This document shows, in pieces, positions 13,256-13,442 of a stretch of 13,442 nucleotides of DNA. The stretch is from the NCBI GenBank assembly GCA_913048145.1, contig CAJWVP010000036.1:1-13442 (forward strand), written 5' to 3'. Position numbers and translations under genes: made by a program. How positions within the stretch are numbered: the first letter of the stretch is position 1; every line of letters starts with the position of its first letter. The stretch is from an uncultured Rhodospirillaceae bacterium. GTDB taxonomy: Bacteria; Pseudomonadota; Alphaproteobacteria; Rhodospirillales; Casp-alpha2. Under the pieces are notes generated by a model. That model had not been told where the DNA came from. It worked only from the letters and a program-made list of their open reading frames with translations, and did no database searches.

Positions 13256-13442
13256 ACGTGTGCGCCCGGGTTCTGATTGATGGCGCAGCCCAAGGTTGCG
13301 TGTTGAGGCTTTCGCAACCAATAAGTTTCTGGGGTGGGGTTGATCCGGCCAACGGGTTGATCACCCAGCCCCTGCATCCGAATTTCGGCGCTGAAATTGC
13401 TGGGACCATTCTGGCGCTGCCTGGTATGATTGGCTCGAGTTC
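13246..13442 (+). CDS. Aconitase X small (swivel-domain) subunit, 3' truncated by window edge
   Basis: This frame is open from ATG 13246 to the window end (65 full codons plus TC, which always gives Ser). It reads MAIDVCARVLIDGAAQG, then FWGGVDPANGLITQPLHP (about 29-45) and AGTILALPGMIGSSS at the end. These match the AcnX swivel domain (DUF126): the GGVDP-x-G-x-I motif, the HP segment, and the start of the strand-turn with the conserved GSSS serine loop that completes the active site. It overlaps the large-subunit stop by ten bases, so the two are coupled and the enzyme is the two-subunit rather than the fused form. About half of the usual 130-residue domain is visible. Confidence 0.85.
   Translation, partial: MAIDVCARVLIDGAAQGCVLRLSQPISFWGGVDPANGLITQPLHPNFGAEIAGTILALPGMIGSS

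Overview
The window looks like part of an alphaproteobacterial chromosome. It is moderately GC-rich, its genes are tightly packed with short gaps or overlaps, and its proteins resemble those of Rhodospirillales/Rhizobiales-type catabolic gene sets. The taxonomic guess rests on remembered family resemblance, not on a search. Apart from one small gene, every gene is on the + strand. No tRNA, rRNA, CRISPR array, transposase or attachment site was seen.

Left part (1-1686): the 3' end of a type I secretion ABC ATPase overlaps a complete HlyD-family membrane-fusion protein. A small convergent gene (1745-1999, minus strand, DUF3467-like, GTG start) separates this secretion locus from what follows. 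A divergent promoter region lies at about 2030-2150.

Middle and right (2187-13442): a long catabolic locus. First comes a BadH/BadI-like pair, a 2-hydroxycyclohexanecarboxyl-CoA dehydrogenase and a 2-ketocyclohexanecarboxyl-CoA hydrolase, which together would oxidise and open an alicyclic ring to a pimeloyl-CoA-type product. After a strong candidate promoter (TTGACA, 17 bp, AATGAT) comes a DapA-superfamily lyase/aldolase with atypical active-site motifs, then a HyuA/HyuB hydantoinase/oxoprolinase-type pair overlapping by ATGA. A 304-bp gap with inverted repeats precedes a YqjM-type old yellow enzyme, a phytanoyl-CoA-dioxygenase-family Fe(II)/2-oxoglutarate oxygenase, a membrane di-iron hydroxylase of the sterol desaturase family, and a 64-residue two-helix membrane protein. 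The window ends with a two-subunit aconitase X: the large subunit is complete, and the small swivel-domain subunit is cut by the window edge. A perfect 9-bp inverted repeat sits directly against the large subunit's start codon.

Taken together, 2187-13442 encodes several kinds of chemistry: ring opening, aldol/lyase cleavage, ATP-dependent C-N hydrolysis or carboxylation, enone reduction, two oxygenases and a dehydratase. This suggests stepwise breakdown of a cyclic, possibly nitrogen-containing or terpenoid/alicyclic carboxylic compound. The substrate cannot be read from the sequence, and no regulator or transporter for it lies in the window.
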